Shown piece by piece: positions 10,561-22,200 of a DNA stretch of 64,000 bases (the first letter of the stretch is position 1; every line of letters begins with the position of its first letter). The notes beneath the pieces are model-generated. The model was not told where the DNA came from. It made no database searches and saw nothing but the letters and a program-made list of their open reading frames with translations. The stretch is from Vicia villosa (lineage: Eukaryota; Streptophyta; Magnoliopsida; Fabales; Fabaceae), in NCBI RefSeq assembly GCF_029867415.1, contig NC_081185.1, forward strand, positions 108,730,566 to 108,794,565. The letters are read 5' to 3'. The position numbers and the translations under genes are program-made.

Positions 10561-11470
10561 TTACCCTGATCTTACTTATGGTCAAATTATTAGCACTTGT
10601 GTTAATGAAGGATTAACCTTATGTAATAATATTAAGCTTAGAAATAAGCTTAAGAAACAAAAACTTTCTGAAAAACACCAAATGGGTGAATTCTGTGACC
10701 AATTTGCCTTTGATCTTGGAAGATATCCAGAGAATAAAAGGAAGAAAGGAAAAATATTTATAAATAAACCTCATAAAAATAATAAGGATATTTATAAAAA
10801 TTCTTATAGAAAGAATAATAAAAGAAGTCACTTTAATAAAAGTAGACCAAAAGATAAGCCTTTTAATTATAAAGGCAAAAGAAAAGCTAAAATGCTTGAT
10901 GTATCTTGCCACAAATATGGTAAAGCTGGTCATTATGCCAACCAATGTTGGACCAAAAAAGCTCTCAATGAAATTGAGGATGAACAATTACGCTCTCAAC
11001 TTGAGAAAGTTTGTTTACTTAGGTCTGACTCAAAGACTGATTCTTCTAATGAAGATATTGACATGATCTATGACTCATCATAAGATTATTCCTCTGATAA
11101 TTCTGACAATAATAATTGTCAATGTAATCAAATTGATTACTGTAAGTCTATTGTTGACATGAATGGTCTCAATGTTCTTACTACAGAACAAGATGAAGCC
11201 ATAAAGGCTATTGAGTCTATCTCTGATAATAAGCTTAAGAGAAAAATGCTTGAAGTTTTAATTCAAGAAAATTCTAAAAAAGAATCTCTTATTATTATTG
11301 AAGCCCCTTACCAGTTAAGTGAGGTTTTATCCAGATTTCAACAATCCAATATTCGTGAAACTCCTGTTTCCCTTACTGGTTTACATAGAGAAATTAATCT
11401 TTTGAAATCTGAAATTACTCAGATAAAGAAAGATAATAAAAAATTATCTCAAAAGGGTCTCCTTACTTGA
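10561..11470 (+). pseudogene. Pararetrovirus-like polyprotein, basic region, damaged zinc knuckle and acidic linker
   Basis: The coding sense continues through 10561-10680 (YGQIIS, NEGLTL) after a break at the 10558 stop. It then reads a Lys-rich stretch (10720-10890) and the zinc knuckle CHKYGKAGHYANQC at 10907-10948. The second Cys of the CCHC pattern is replaced by Tyr, so zinc binding is doubtful. An acidic Ser/Asp run follows, with a stop near 11081. A further frame, 11159-11470, has heptad-like charged sequence such as LKSEITQIKKDNKKL. The order of basic arm, knuckle and acidic linker before a protease is typical of the family. Confidence 0.6.
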
Positions 11471-11645
11471 AACAAGTAAAGTTGAAGAAATATCTTCTAC
11501 TAGCAGTCCTTTTACTAATGATAGGTTTCTTACTCTTATTGATATAGTAATTTCTCAAAAATGGTTTGTTAAAATAACTTTAGTTATTAATAGAACATTT
11601 ATTTTAGAAAATGAAGTTGCCCTTATTGATAGCGGTCCTTCTAGA
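11471..11645 (+). pseudogene. Retropepsin fragment with DSG active site, cut by a MITE
   Basis: After a stop near 11468 the reading continues as KWFVKITLVINRTFIL and then ALIDSG, with the catalytic Asp-Ser-Gly at 11628-11636. This is the active-site loop of the aspartic protease that follows gag in pararetroviruses and LTR retroelements. The frame ends about ten bases later at the terminus of an inverted-repeat element (11646). RT and RNase H are not found beyond it. Confidence 0.6.
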
Positions 11646-11821
11646 CATATGAGAATGACATTTTTATGTGAGAACATGAGAATGAATCTGAACCATTAGA
11701 TTTTAAAATAAATTGTCGAGATTATATCTCAATCTTTTTTCTCTCTCCTCCATCATTTATTTTAATATCTAATGATTCATATTATTCTCATGTTCTCACA
11801 TAAATATGTCATTTTCATATG
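11646..11821. mobile_element. Fold-back MITE, about 176 bp
   Basis: The left end CATATGAGAATGACAT mirrors the right end ATGTCATTTTCATATG with one difference. The inversion extends through TATGTGAGAACATGAGAAT on each side. On the right, ATACGTCATATATA leads into a (TA)n tract; the same GATACGTCATATATA ends the MITE at 16378-16626. No reading frame. Confidence 0.8.
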
Positions 11822-11826
11822 ATACG

Positions 11827-12429
<603 letters not shown>

Positions 12430-12497
12430 GAGAAATTCTTTGGCCACCTCCCTATCTTCTAGTCCACCTCTGGTGAAAACTCCATTATACCCCTGAC

Positions 12498-12634
12498 TTC
12501 GGAAATGAACTTCCGAAATGCATGAAAAAGGTGTTTTCGGAAGTTCATCTCCGAAAGCGCCTTTTTTTTTAAAAAAAATGTCTTATTTCGGAAGTTCATT
12601 TCCGAAACTACAATTTCGGAAATGAACTTCCGAA
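12498..12634. repeat. Four 20-bp dyads, TTCGGAAATGAACTTCCGAA type, left end
   Basis: Near-perfect palindromes lie at 12498-12517, 12536-12555, 12587-12606 and 12615-12634. They alternate between GGAAATGAACTTCC and GGAAGTTCATTTCC readings. A poly-T/poly-A hinge lies between the second and third. Two further copies are in the leader intron (about 12990-13009, partly degenerate, and 13028-13047). They may be binding sites or foldback stems; this is inference. Confidence 0.85.
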
Positions 12635-12797
12635 ATAAAACGCGTTCTGCAGATTAAGCAGAACTCTCCCCCTCCCCCAAATCATTTACCCTAATCATCA
12701 TCAAACACTTCCATAGGCGAAATTTCTGCAGAAGCAAGTGTGAAGTAGCCAAACTCTTCTTCCAAACTCAACCAAACTCATCATTAAACACTAATTG

Positions 12798-13119
12798 GTA
12801 AGTTTATCATTGTTTTTTCAAGTTTTAGATCTATTTGATTAAACTATATTAGGGTGTTTAGAATCTGAAAAAATGACATTAAGATAGCTTAGTACTGATA
12901 TTAGGATGTTTAGTAGGCAAAAAAATGGATTTGGTTTAGGTTTTTGGGTCTGCCATTGGAGGTTGCAGAGAAGCTCTGCGTGGGGGTGTTTCAGAAGTTC
13001 ATTTCCGAAAACACCTCCATCCCAGTTTTCGGAAATGAACTTCCGAACTGTACCAGAAGTTAATTTTTTTTTTGTTTTTTCATTTGTCTCGCATATTAAT
13101 CGATTTCGATTGTTTACAG
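12798..13119 (+). other. Probable leader intron of the PMD gene
   Basis: A donor-like TTG|GTAAGTTT lies at 12798, after a C/A-rich leader with short TCATC runs. A strong polypyrimidine-rich acceptor TTGTTTACAG ends at 13119, four bases before the start codon at 13124. The intron contains two of the element's dyads. Predicted from splice signals only. Confidence 0.5.
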
Positions 13120-13123
13120 GATC

Positions 13124-15143
13124 ATGTCAGACCAGCCAACACACATCAGACAGGGGAGAGAGTCCCAGACTGCGTCGGCTAGACGCGAGCGGGCGGCGGC
13201 GCAGCTGGCGTCGACCCAGGGACGGGGGCAGGGACGGGGACGCCGTGTCCGCGTTCCACAGGACTTGGTGGAGAGTTCATCTGCTTCAGGCTCTAGGAGT
13301 AGGCTGGCTCGGGTATCTTCTTCCCGCCAGCGAGAGGAGGAGGATGAGGATGAGGAGGAGGAGGAGGTCATACCGGATGTTGACCCTCCAGTCGGGGAGG
13401 AGGAGGAGCAGGAGGAGCAGGAGGTGGATAGCTTTCCGGGAGGGCCTTTTGACACTTCCCTGCTAATTCACTACTAGGATCACGTCGCTCGGCGGATCTG
13501 GGAGGGAGAGGTATTTTTTTTAACTTAGCCGTTTATTTGTCACCATTTTTTATAATTTTACCGTTTATTTCTCGCTTATTTGTTTTTTTTGTAACAGGAG
13601 AGAGAGCCGCTGAAAATGGTGAACCACGCCCGCAAGATTTTCGGTCTGTTTAAACCAGCAGCTGAGTGGTTTAACGACCATGTGCGAGGTTCAGGGCTCA
13701 GCGGGCTCTGCATGACGGGGTACACCACCATCAGCACCGGCATGCAGGGGGCATTTGTGGAGCGCTGGCACAAGGAGACGTCCTCTTTCCACTTGCTGGT
13801 TGGGGAGGTGACGATCACCTTGCATGACGTTCATTGTCTTCTCCACCTGCCGATTAGGGGGCCGCTGTTGACCCACTCCAAGATCCAGAGGGTGGAGGCC
13901 ATTGAGTGGATGACGCTCTACTTGGGCATGGAGCACGAGGTTGCTCACTTTGAGTGCGTCACGACATCTGGGCCTCATGTCCGGTTCACCACACTGAGCA
14001 CTTATTTTGAGCACCACCTGGACGCGGCTGCCGAGGCTGAGGGTGAGGGTGACGAGCTGTTCACAGAGTATCACCGCGGCTGCGCTCTCCGGTGCTGGTA
14101 CATGCATGTGGTAGGCGCTGCATGCTTTGTGGACAAGAGCGCCAGGTACGTCGACGTGACCTACCTCCGCTATTTCATGGACCTGGATACCGTTCACCAG
14201 TGGAACTGGGGGGCAGCTACTCTGGCATATCTCTACCAGAAGCTGAATGAGGCCTCCAACTGGAGGACGAGGCAGCTGGTCGGATCCTGCACTCTGCTTA
14301 CGGTACGTTTGATTTTAACACATTCTCGTATTTATTTATTTATTTATGTTTCGTATTTATTTTTAATACATTATCGTATTTGTGTTTCAGAGCTGGATCA
14401 TCTCCTACTTCTCCCGCATCCGCGGCTTCCACATCGATCCTGCGTACGTTGACGCCATGCCCAGGGCCGCCAGATACGACCTCCAGAGGGGGAACGATGC
14501 GGTGGGACCATACCGCCTGTACCTGGACCGCACGATGCACGACGACGTCACCTGGAGGCCGTTCGCCGACTATGCTCAGGTTGTCCCCTTCGACGGGGTT
14601 GCTCTATATTCAGGCTGGTTGGCATGCAGGACCGGCATCATGGTCCGGTATCTCCCGGAGCGGTGCATGCGGCAGTTTGGGTTCGTGCAGATCATACCCA
14701 GGTCACCCTTCGAGGCTGCTCCCGACACAGTGACCAGAGTGCAGCTCACTGCCATATGGGAGGAGTGGCAGCATCATGTGGTACCGGAGGAGTACCGTCG
14801 CATGCGGGTCACCCAGGACTGGCACAGTGTGGAGGGGTACGTCACATGGTTCTACCGGGTGTCCCATCCTCTCTTGAGACCCGACGTTCCCGGCGCTCCT
14901 AGGCCAGCACACGAGGAGATCCTGGAGAACCGGCAGGCGGAGGATGACCACGCCATTGATCTCCTTCCGATCTGCCAGCGGATAGAGATGCTTGGGCGGG
15001 ACGCGTTGCATCGAGGTGTCATTCATCAGGGCGGACCAGAGGCAGTCGCCGTGATGGAGATGATCGTCACTGATGCGGGCCGTGCGGCGGGGTACAGGCG
15101 GCAGAGGAGGGCCCAGGGTGAGCGGGTTAGGCACACCCAGTAG
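13124..15143 (+). pseudogene. Plant mobile domain (PMD) protein, three exons, one in-frame stop
   Basis: Exons are 13124-13510, 13598-14302 and 14391-15143. Both introns (87 and 88 bp) have GT...AG ends and phase 0. Exon 1 encodes a basic Arg/Gln/Ser-rich head and a long Glu/Asp run. Exons 2 and 3 encode the PMD fold: NHARKIFGLFKPAAEWF, AFVERWHKETSSFHLLVGE, ITLHDVHCLLHLPI, then GAATLAYLYQKLNEA and YVTWFYRVSHPLL. This matches plant proteins often labelled 'serine/threonine-protein phosphatase 7 long form homolog' (MAIN/MAIL-like). Those host proteins act in silencing and genome stability, while many PMD copies are transposon-borne. A TAG at 13475-13477 interrupts exon 1 just before DHVARRIWEGE, whose frame is otherwise open. 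The full product would be about 613 residues. A translation start after the stop, at 13616, is possible but would lose the domain's beginning. Confidence 0.85.
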
Positions 15144-15368
15144 TGGTGGGGTTTATTCATTTTTTGATTTTGGATTGTATATTTAGCACACTATTTTTAT
15201 TTATTTCGGTTTGTATATAATATTTTCATATTAGTATTTTTTTTTTGTTTATTTATCATATTAGTGTTTTCAGTCTATCTATTGTTTATTTTATTTACCG
15301 GTAACGTTTAATTAAAATGCGGTTGCGTTTAAGAAAAAATATAAAAAAAAAACACAGTTTCTGCATAA
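15144..15368. other. 3' untranslated/AT-rich part of the PMD element
   Basis: Downstream of the stop is T-rich sequence with TTTATT runs and a possible polyadenylation region. No frame is present. It leads into the right-hand dyad cluster. Confidence 0.5.
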
Positions 15369-15518
15369 TTCGGAAATGAACTTCCGAATTCACCCCCCAT
15401 GAGGTGTTTTCGGATGTTCATCTCCGAACGCACCCCCCATGAGGTGTTTTCGGAGATGAACTTCCGAATCAAGGAAATTTTTTTTTTAAAAAAAGCGCTT
15501 CGGAAGTTCATTTCCGAA
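15369..15518. repeat. Four 20-bp dyads, right end of the PMD element
   Basis: Palindromes lie at 15369-15388, 15409-15428, 15449-15468 and 15499-15518. The first three are exactly 40 bp apart and separated by a repeated CACCCCCCATGAGGTGTT spacer, so this is a 40-bp tandem repeat built on the dyad. A T/A hinge lies before the last, mirroring the left end. Confidence 0.85.
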
Positions 15519-15591
15519 GCAGGGGTAGTTTGGGAATTTCGCTGGGGATGACCCCCATAGGGAGGTGGGTAAAGAAATTTTCTACAAGTAA

Positions 15592-15774
15592 TTACAACAA
15601 TTACATATCCACATTGTAGGAGCACTTTATGCATTAATTACAAAAATAATAGAGGCCGCGGCCGCCTAGCTGGTTTATTTTAACAATATGAATTTTACTA
15701 AAATTTACTAAAACATACCTCATAAAACTAAATAATTTATTATAATAAATTCCACAGAACTTTGCTAAAATATT
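15592..15774. other. Short spacer with an isolated GC-rich palindrome
   Basis: No gene seen. It contains GGCCGCGGCCGCC near 15655-15668 in otherwise AT-rich DNA. No duplicate or terminal structure is attached to it. Confidence 0.5.
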
Positions 15775-15945
15775 AATTAAAAGTGCCCTAGGGGCACTTT
15801 TTAAGAACTTAAAAGAGTAAGTTTTTCTTGGAAATATAAGTAATTAATGCATCGAAAATTGAAATAGTTAACTTTTTAAAGAATGTTTTCTTTAAATAGA
15901 ATGCTTAAAGAGTGCCCCCGGGGCACTCGTTAGCATGACCCTAAT
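15775..15945. mobile_element. MITE with AGTGCCC(N)GGGGCACT termini
   Basis: AAGTGCCCTAGGGGCACTTT, followed by TTAAGAACTT, lies near 15781-15812. The reverse arrangement, AAGAGTGCCCCCGGGGCACT followed by CGTTAGCATGACCC, lies near 15908-15941. Both ends are also internally palindromic. There is no frame between them. The left edge seems shorter than the right, so boundaries are approximate. Confidence 0.6.
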
Positions 15946-15978
15946 TAAAATAGACCTTAATAAAAATAACTGTATCAA

Positions 15979-16226
<248 letters not shown>

Positions 16227-16258
16227 CAATACTTTTAGTTTTAATTCACATCGATTTT

Positions 16259-16626
<368 letters not shown>

Positions 16627-16676
<50 letters not shown>
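16627..16676. repeat. (TA)n microsatellite
   Basis: About 50 bp of TA between the MITE and the next element. Confidence 0.95.
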
Positions 16677-16678
<2 letters not shown>

Positions 16679-16854
16679 TACCCCACCTCTTGAATCTCCC
16701 ACCCACCATGTGAGGTTCCAAAATTGCCCCTCTGTTTTCGTAGATTTACCTTCGGAAGCACATTTTTTTATAAAAAAAAGTGGTTTTGTCCCTAGGTGCA
16801 TCTACGGAAGCGCTAAAACATAGTTAAACTTGGAAAATTTCCAAATTAATTAAG

Positions 16855-17385
16855 TGAAGGATAGAAAAACACTTAGAAAGGGGAGATTTGAATAAGTGTG
16901 ACTTTAAAAAACTTGTAAGATAAAAACAATGAATACAATTATTTTTATCCTGGTTCGTTGTTAACGAAACTACTCCAGTCCACCCCCTTAGAGTGATTTA
17001 CCTCAACTGAGGATTTAATCCACTAATGCAACTGATTACAATGGTTATCCACTTAGAAAACTTCTAAGTCTTCTAGAGTATACATATCACAACTTAATCA
17101 CTCTAGGAAATCACCACTTAGAAAACTTCTAAGTCTTCTAGATTCTACTGATCACACTGATCACTCTAGGAACCTTTTACAATCAATGTAAAAAATAACA
17201 TTTACAAGAGTATGAGTTGCTTCTTATAAAGCTATAATCACAACAGTGATATTTCTCTTAAGTTCTAAGCTTAACACTCACTAAATATTACAAGAGTTTG
17301 TGAGGTTGAAGATGAAGTTCGTGAGCTTTGAATTTGACAGCGTTTTGGTATTTTGCGCAAGAGTTCTCTAGCTTCTGATCAGAAC

Positions 17386-17426
<41 letters not shown>

Positions 17427-18017
17427 CGTTGAGAGAAGATGACCGTTGGGTTGCATTTAATGCTTTGCGTGAATAGTATAGCTTTGCATTTAATGTTTCA
17501 CACTTTTGTCAACTACCTCGAGCCATGCTTTTCCTGCTTTTACTGACTTTGCCTTTTGTAGCTTCTAACATTCCTTTTGACAGTCAGAGATTAGACTTAA
17601 TAGCCTGTCATTTTGTACTTGCTTCTGAACTCAAATTTGTAGAAACAACGTTTGAATATCAGAGTCAACAGCTTGGTGCAGAGCATCTTCTTGTCTTCTT
17701 ACTTTGAAGAGCTTGAGCGTGATACCATTCAGAACTTCAGTGCTTCTGCTTCTGACTTCATGTTCTTTTTATGCTTCATAGTCCATGTTCTGATTCTGCT
17801 TGACCATCTTTTGATGTCGTGCCAGAGCATGTTCTGATGTAGCTATCCAGAACCTTCTGAGTCAGTGCTTCTGAGCGCTGAATTGTGCATACTCTTTATA
17901 TATTTCCTGAAATGGAAAATGCAAATGATTAGAGTACCACATTGTCTTATACAAAATTCATATATAATGTTATCATCAAAACATAGAATATTGATCAGAA
18001 CAAATCTTGTTCTAACA
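16855..18017 (-). mobile_element. Solo LTR, 1163 bp, with TTAAG target duplication
   Basis: The sequence runs TGAAGGATAG...TTCTAACA and is bounded by TTAAG at 16850-16854 and again at 18018-18022, the 5-bp duplication of LTR integrases. On the minus strand it starts TGTTAGAACAAGATTTG, a start seen in legume Copia LTRs. It contains a direct repeat (CCACTTAGAAAACTTCTAAG near 17049 and 17113) and a (TA)n tract at 17389-17424. No internal region is left, so it arose by LTR-LTR recombination. Confidence 0.85.
17389..17424. repeat. (TA)n microsatellite inside the solo LTR
   Basis: About 36 bp of TA where an LTR TATA-box region would lie on the minus strand (CGCCTATATATA...). Confidence 0.9.
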
Positions 18018-18289
18018 TTAAGTTCATGAAAATTCGTAGCTACATCTACAGAAGGTTTTGAAAATAGAGTGTTCCGTAGATGTACCTACGAAACATTCTG
18101 TTATATTTTCAAATCAACTACATTTCACTCCTAAACTCCAATTTTTTAAACAAAAATGAAACATCAAATTATAGTAAATCAAAGTAATTGGAAAACCTCA
18201 ATTGCACTGCTTTATTTACTATAATTTTATGTTCCATTTTTGTTATAAAAATTGTGTTTTGGAGTGAAATGTAATTGATTTCAAATATA

Positions 18290-18763
18290 ACAGAATATTA
18301 TTCTACTCGTCTGGTTTGGAAAGAATTGGCAATGTGGATAGGAATGGAAGAGAACAAACCGGTAGAGTTTAAGGAATGTTTTTTGAATTGGTCTTCGTTT
18401 TGTAAGTCGAGAAAGACCAAGAAATGTAAGGAGGGAGTTATTTGGTTGGCTTTGTGTTGGACTCTTTGGACGGTTAGAAACATTGTTATTTTTAGAGGTG
18501 ACACGTGGAATATTTCGGATATCGTTTGGGAGACTAAGGCTTTGGTTTGGAGATGGACTTTTATCGGAAAAATTAACCATCCCAATTGTGACTTCTACGA
18601 GTTCAACAAAAATCCTTTGTTTTACTTATCTTAGGTATCAATTGGTGTGTAATTTTTTGAGCTTTTGAGCGTTTTTTCTATCGAATATTCGATCTTTTTT
18701 GTAACAAGTTTGGAGAACTTGGGTTCTCATATTAATATATCTCTTGCTTACAAAAAAAAACCA
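18290..18763 (+). pseudogene. LINE 3' end (ORF2 C-terminus and tail)
   Basis: The frame at 18275-18634 reads STRLVWKELAMWIGM, CWTLWTVRNIVIF, WETKALVWRWTFIGKINHP and ends FYEFNKNPLFYLS, the conserved C-terminus of one plant LINE lineage. The tail continues to an A-rich end (CTTGCTTACAAAAAAAAACC, about 18746-18763). It is strongly 5'-truncated, as usual for LINE insertions, and sits between the inverted arms of the fold-back element. Confidence 0.75.
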
Positions 18764-19003
18764 AAATATTTCATAGGTATATCTACGGATTAGCTACGGA
18801 ATATTTCATTTAAGTTGGGATTTTCCCAATTAATTTGGGATCTTCCCAAATTTCACTATGTTTTAACGCTTCCGTTGATGCACCTACAGAAAAAATCAAA
18901 TTTTTTTAAAAAAATGCTTCTGGAGATACATCTACGAATGCAGGAGCATAAATAGAATTTCGTCGAATGGCTAAAAGATTCAAGGGTGGATTGAGACTTT
19001 CTA

Positions 19004-19249
19004 TATATATCAACATCATTCATCATAAAAGATTTATTGTTTTTAAATAAAGTGAAAAATGTCTCTTAAATATTGTTCATTTATATTTTAGTACAATGTT
19101 GGTAAAGTCACAATTCTTCAAATAAAGTTAATTTCAAATTCTAAAGTTATTTGTTTATTTATATTAAATTCTAGAGTTATTTTATTTCTTTGTCAAACAA
19201 TTATTCAGTATACATGCAGATAAATTTATCATGGATAGTTTTATATATA
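19004..19249. other. AT-rich spacer
   Basis: No frame, repeat or terminus was recognised. Confidence 0.5.
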
Positions 19250-22200
19250 AAGAATGGATGTTCAGATTGTGGAAAAAATTAAAAGTGTACAGAAGAAGTG
19301 ATTAGGCTGATTGAAATAAAAGAATAGATGCTGAAGAAAAAATCAAAGATTAACTGGTTGAGACTTAGGGATGGCAACAATGCATACTTCTATGCATCCC
19401 TCAAAGTTAAACACAAACAAAATAGTATGCACAATATTGCTAAGGAAGATGGAACAAGAGCTAAACCTCAACAGGAGATTGAAACTAAAGTGCTCAGGTT
19501 TTATAGTGGGTTGATGGGAGCAAATGATAATCAACTTGAAGAGATTGATATTTCTACTATGAGAAATGGGAAACAATTGAACAATGATCAAAGAGAGTTC
19601 CTTGGAGGTCCCGGTGAGAGATGCAGAAATAGAAAAAGCTCTACAGGGCATCCACAACCAAAAAGCTCCTAGGCTGGATGATTATGTTGCTAATTTTTTC
19701 AAGAGTGCTTGAGAAATAGTAAAAGGAGATGTAAATGATGTTATCAATGAGTTTTTTGAACAATAGATAATTTTCTTGGAGTGGAGCTGTAATTGGTAAC
19801 CATGATCCCTAAAGTTCCAAATGCATAAGCCATCAAGGACTATAGGCCCATATCATGATGCTCTACTGTTTATAAAATAATTTCCAAAATTCTGGAAAAT
19901 AGTTGAGCAGAGTCCTCACCAGTATAATCAGTAAGAGTCAAGTAACTTTTGTCCCTGGTCATCACATACATGATCATATTTTATTGGCATATGAACTTCT
20001 CAATGGATAGAATAATAAACATGGCACTCCAAGATGTATGTTGCAACTTGATATTTAGAAGGCGTATGATACCATTGATTGGAGGGAATTGGAGAACATA
20101 CTTAAAGAAAATGGCATCCCAAAGAAATTCTACAAATGGGTTATGCTGGCAGTGGAAACTGTATCCTACAGGTTTTGTGTTAATGGCCAAATATCAAAGT
20201 GTATTAGATCCAAAAAAGGGTTGAGGCAAGGTGATCCTATCTCCCCCTTTTGTTTGTTATAGCCATGGAATACCTTCATAGGTGCCTTCTAAAAGTTAGA
20301 AAGAATCCTGATTATAACTATCACTCCAAATGTGAAAAACTGGAAATGATTGACTTATGTTTTGGTGATGATCTCATTCTCTTTGCAAGAGGAGAAACAA
20401 AATCTATGAAGTTGATGATGGAGGCATACAACACTTTCTCTAATCTATAGGGCTGAAAGGAAATCCTATGAAGTGTAGTGCCTACTTTAGTGCAGTTAAA
20501 GATCAGGCTAAGAGGGAAATTTTGGGGATCACCAATTTCAAAGAAGGGAGCTTACCATTCAGATACCTAGGGGTGCCATTGACAGAGAAAAAGTTGACTG
20601 TTCAAAATTATAACCCTTTGATAGAAAAAAAATGCTGAGAAGACTGAATCATTGGAGTGTGAGGCTCCTAAGTCATGCAGGAAAAGTTCAATTGATTAAA
20701 GGCTAAATACCCTTTTTGGTCCCTTAAGTTTACCTCGGGGTCCATTCTGGTCCTTTATCTATAAAAAGTTCCAAAGTGGTCCTTTAATTGTTCAAAAAGG
20801 TCCACGTTAGTCCTTTCCGTCCAATTTTTTCCAACGGCGTCAACTTTATCATGCTGGCATCTGACGTGGCGCTGAGTCATAGGCATGGCACATGAGTTGG
20901 CATAGATGAATAGAATAAAAATAATAAAATAATAGAATATTTGGCATTGACTTGGATAAAAATTAAAATAAAATAATTAATTTATTTTATAATATTATTT
21001 TATAATAATATCAATTATTATATTAAAAAAATATTAAAATAGATTAAATTAAATTTGAATAAATTTTTATTTTCTTTTAATAAAATAAATAATTTTTTTA
21101 TTATTTTAGGATTACAAATTTTGAGAATTTTTTAAAAATGAATTAATCAAGTTTTACAAAATAAATAATTAATGGAGCTCACACCAAACACTTTGTCTGC
21201 TACAGTGTTACAAACACAAAAACCACTTCGTCTTCTTCCTTGAAGTTATCACATCCACCTCCATCGCTTATCCAGAAAAACACAGTTTAATCTGTGGTTA
21301 TCACAAAACGTAGACCAAGGTGACAAAAAAGTTCTCTCCAAGCGTGCAAACCTTCTCCCAATTATTTCATTCCATAATCCTTTTCTTTGATTTTCAATTT
21401 CGAATCTGGAAAAATTTTGAAAAATCTGGAAAAAGCAATTTTGAATCTGGAAAAATCTAGTTTTCAATGAATTGAACAACAACATTCTCAAAATCCAAAA
21501 TCTTCTCTCGTTTTGAATCTGGATCAACAACCTTCCCCAAATCCAAATCATTCCAATCCCTAATTCCTCTCATTGATTCTCAAAACCCCAAAATTTCTCT
21601 CTCGTGTTGAATCAACAACAACAACAACATTCTCTTCCACTCAGTAAAACCCCCAAATCGTAATATACATTTCATTATAATATGCAATTATAATGAATCA
21701 GTAAGATTTCCATTTTTTCTCCCTTTCCTTTTTCTTATTTCTGTTTTTTATTTAAGATTTGTTTATAGTTTACAGTGTTTCCCATGGTGAATTTTTTTTA
21801 GAAATTAAACTAATTAATTAAAATTAGTTTTGGTTGGAACTATTTTTAAGGAAATTTTGATTTTGTTTTAACAGGATTAAATATTGTTGATAACTTATTG
21901 CAATATTATTTTTCTGGGTTTGTTTTTCAAGCTTTAACAATGGAGTTTGTTTTGCTCATAACTCATTTGTTAACAATTGAACTGAATATAATTAGTACAA
22001 CTGATTTGAAATAATAAATATAAATTGTTAAATGGTTTAGTGGTGAATTGCTATTGCTTGCAAATCTAATGACTTGAGTTTGAATCTTGGCTAAAACAAA
22101 AATTTTGGAATGTTTTTTCAGAATTTTAATGACAGTGTAGATGAATATGTGCCAAGTCAAATACCACATATATGAAAAAGTGCCACGTCAGATGCCACCC

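Larger units (their letters stand above)
12430..15582 (+). mobile_element. Mutator-like element carrying a plant mobile domain gene
   Basis: The element is flanked by a perfect 9-bp duplication, TACAAGTAA (12421-12429 and 15583-15591), the length made by Mutator-type transposases. Its ends are inverted: GAGAAATTCTTTGGCCACCT on the left against GAAAATTTCTTTACCCACCT on the right, both followed by CCCTAT. Inside are the PMD gene (13124-15143) and ten copies of a 20-bp dyad, six on the left and four on the right. No transposase is present, so it would have to be moved by a related element. The coding part is clearly GC-richer than everything around it. The short elements at 16677-19003 and 50165-50461 look like relatives. 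Confidence 0.88.
16677..19003. mobile_element. Fold-back relative of the PMD-carrier family, with nested insertions
   Basis: The left arm starts CTTACCCCACCTCTTGAATC; the right arm, inverted, reads AAAGTCTCAATCCACCCTTGAATC. Both contain variants of the CTACGGAAGC / TTCCGTAGATG dyad (16740-16815; 18035-18095; 18770-18945) and matching inner arms (GCTAAAACATAGTTAAACTTGG against its inverse near 18815-18875). A second inner inversion pairs 18085-18130 with 18250-18298. The same dyads and ends occur in the short element at 50165. The interior holds a solo LTR and a LINE tail. The exact left edge is hidden by the TA tract. Confidence 0.65.

Noticed and set aside
12906..13466. 186-residue frame rich in Arg and Ser
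   Set aside because: Alternative-frame shadow over the leader intron and exon 1 of the PMD gene.
13114..15134. Minus-strand frames of 80-168 residues across the PMD gene
   Set aside because: Shadows caused by high GC content of the real exons; no conserved content.
15655..15668. NotI-type GCGGCCGC as possible cloning junction (also near 30359)
   Set aside because: Neighbouring sequence on both sides is ordinary plant repeat DNA. The 30359 site lies in the 3' untranslated part of a Copia element.
17525..17837. Two short hydrophobic frames
   Set aside because: They lie inside the solo LTR at 16855-18017, are antisense to its inferred orientation and show no motif.
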